Shown here: positions 13,802 to 14,425 of the stretch, in pieces | Layout: every line of letters begins with the position of its first letter | Position numbering within the stretch: position 1 is the first letter of the stretch | Assembly: GCA_002937555.1 (NCBI GenBank) | Contig: PTKB01000033.1 | Location: 1 to 14,425, forward strand | DNA from: Alphaproteobacteria bacterium MarineAlpha10_Bin2 | GTDB taxonomy: Bacteria; Pseudomonadota; Alphaproteobacteria; UBA828 | Length of the DNA: 14,425 nt | Direction of reading: 5' to 3' | Program-made: the position numbers and the translations under genes | Notes under the pieces: generated by a model | Database searches by the model: none | Seen by the model: only the letters and a program-made list of their open reading frames with translations | Told to the model about the DNA's origin: nothing

Positions 13802-14425
13802 GCCAGACTCCACGAACTGTCCGGGTCTGTTTTTTCCGCCGGCTCGCCCAGGCTCTCGAGCCAGGCGATATAACCGGCACAATCGAAATTTTCTTCCTCG
13901 ACATTATATTCGTAGCTTCCGGCCTCCACCGACGCCCGGATATCGTCATATTCGTCGCGCGAGACGGCGCGGTAACGGTGCCGGTCGCCGGCTTTGGCGA
14001 GCACGGGACCATCGGCGAAAGCTGCGTTTTTCTGCTCAGCTTCGAATATGTTGATCGGCGTGCGGCCGAATAGCTGGCCACCACCGGGAACCCGGATCGG
14101 ATAGATCGTCGAGGTGGTGCCGCCAAAATTCAGCAGACGCGCAGGGGTCCAGCTGCGCGGGGTACGGTAAAGCGGCGCGCCGATCCGCCGGCGCGGGTCC
14201 ATGGCGTAAGACATGAACGCGCCCGGCACAAAGCCGACCCCGGTGACCCAATAATCGCTCGCCGTATGCGCATGGATCACCTGTTCGGGCGTCATATTGT
14301 TGAATTCGGCGATATATTCCATGTTGTTGCGCACACCGGAGGCCTCGGCGCACTCGCGCGACCATGGGTCGTCATAAAGTGCCGGAATGGTCATCTTGCG
14401 GCTCGGGAGGCTGCCGACATCGCCC
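13798..14425 (-). CDS. PxpB/KipI-type subunit (5-oxoprolinase subunit B / allophanate hydrolase subunit 1 family), C-terminal part
   Basis: Partial gene: 208 residues are visible and the frame is open to the right edge. The ATG at 14394 is probably internal, because the sequence before it (GDVGSLPSRK) continues without a stop and the visible part begins in what looks like the middle of the KipI domain (MTIPALYDDPWSRECAE corresponds to the family's central IPVxYxxxx region). Further family marks: MTPEQVIHAHTASDYWV, GVGFVPGAF, LYRTPRSWTPA, GGTTSTIYPIRVPGGGQLFGRTP. It carries a C-terminal extension of about 60 acidic residues (SRDEYDDIRASVEAGSYEYN and beyond) not found in the short E. coli PxpB. 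It partners the downstream pxpC-like gene, which overlaps its stop. The substrate is unknown: the extended form may belong to a PxpBC subgroup distinct from true oxoprolinase. Confidence 0.88.
   Translation of the reverse strand, partial: GDVGSLPSRKMTIPALYDDPWSRECAEASGVRNNMEYIAEFNNMTPEQVIHAHTASDYWVTGVGFVPGAFMSYAMDPRRRIGAPLYRTPRSWTPARLLNFGGTTSTIYPIRVPGGGQLFGRTPINIFEAEQKNAAFADGPVLAKAGDRHRYRAVSRDEYDDIRASVEAGSYEYNVEEENFDCAGYIAWLESLGEPAEKTDPDSSWSLA

Overview
The window is a stretch of conserved, high-GC bacterial chromosome. Gene content and order (ubiB and ubiE running one way; mutM, an enoyl-CoA hydratase, rpsT, dnaA, dnaN, recF and gyrB the other) point to an alphaproteobacterium. The arrangement resembles Rhizobiales/Rhodospirillales-type dnaA neighbourhoods, but the exact lineage cannot be fixed from sequence reading alone. 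There are no RNA genes, mobile elements, CRISPR arrays or phage genes. The gene set is almost entirely core housekeeping.

Layout. Positions 1-710 (minus) hold the 5' part of a class A penicillin-binding protein, cut by the left edge and starting 17 bp after gyrB. Positions 728-5540 (minus) are a tight dnaN-recF-gyrB block: recF starts at or near the dnaN stop codon, and gyrB overlaps recF by 8 nt. A 204-bp gap with a plausible promoter separates dnaN from dnaA (5745-7178). dnaA follows a single-domain rhodanese gene (7182-7697) by only 3 nt, so the initiator gene looks like the second cistron of a two-gene transcript. The 341-bp gap 7698-8038 holds the probable regulatory region of that transcript. 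rpsT (8039-8302) has its own good-looking promoter.

Upstream of rpsT lies a minus-strand group: mutM, a small putative exported protein joined to it by a TAATG stop/start overlap, and an enoyl-CoA hydratase. mutM is divergent from ubiE and ubiB (plus), which make and support ubiquinone. At the right edge, convergent to ubiB, are two subunits of the PxpB/PxpC (KipI/KipA) type. The first is cut by the window edge.

Functionally the window joins replication initiation (DnaA), the sliding clamp (DnaN), gap repair (RecF), supercoiling (GyrB), 8-oxoguanine repair (MutM), translation (S20), quinone synthesis and cell-wall synthesis. I see no evidence for a new defence, mobile or secretion system. 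The points most worth a second look are the loss of the fourth zinc-ligand cysteine in MutM, the rhodanese coupled to dnaA with a possibly structured leader, the small exported protein tied to mutM, and the pxpBC-like pair next to ubiB.
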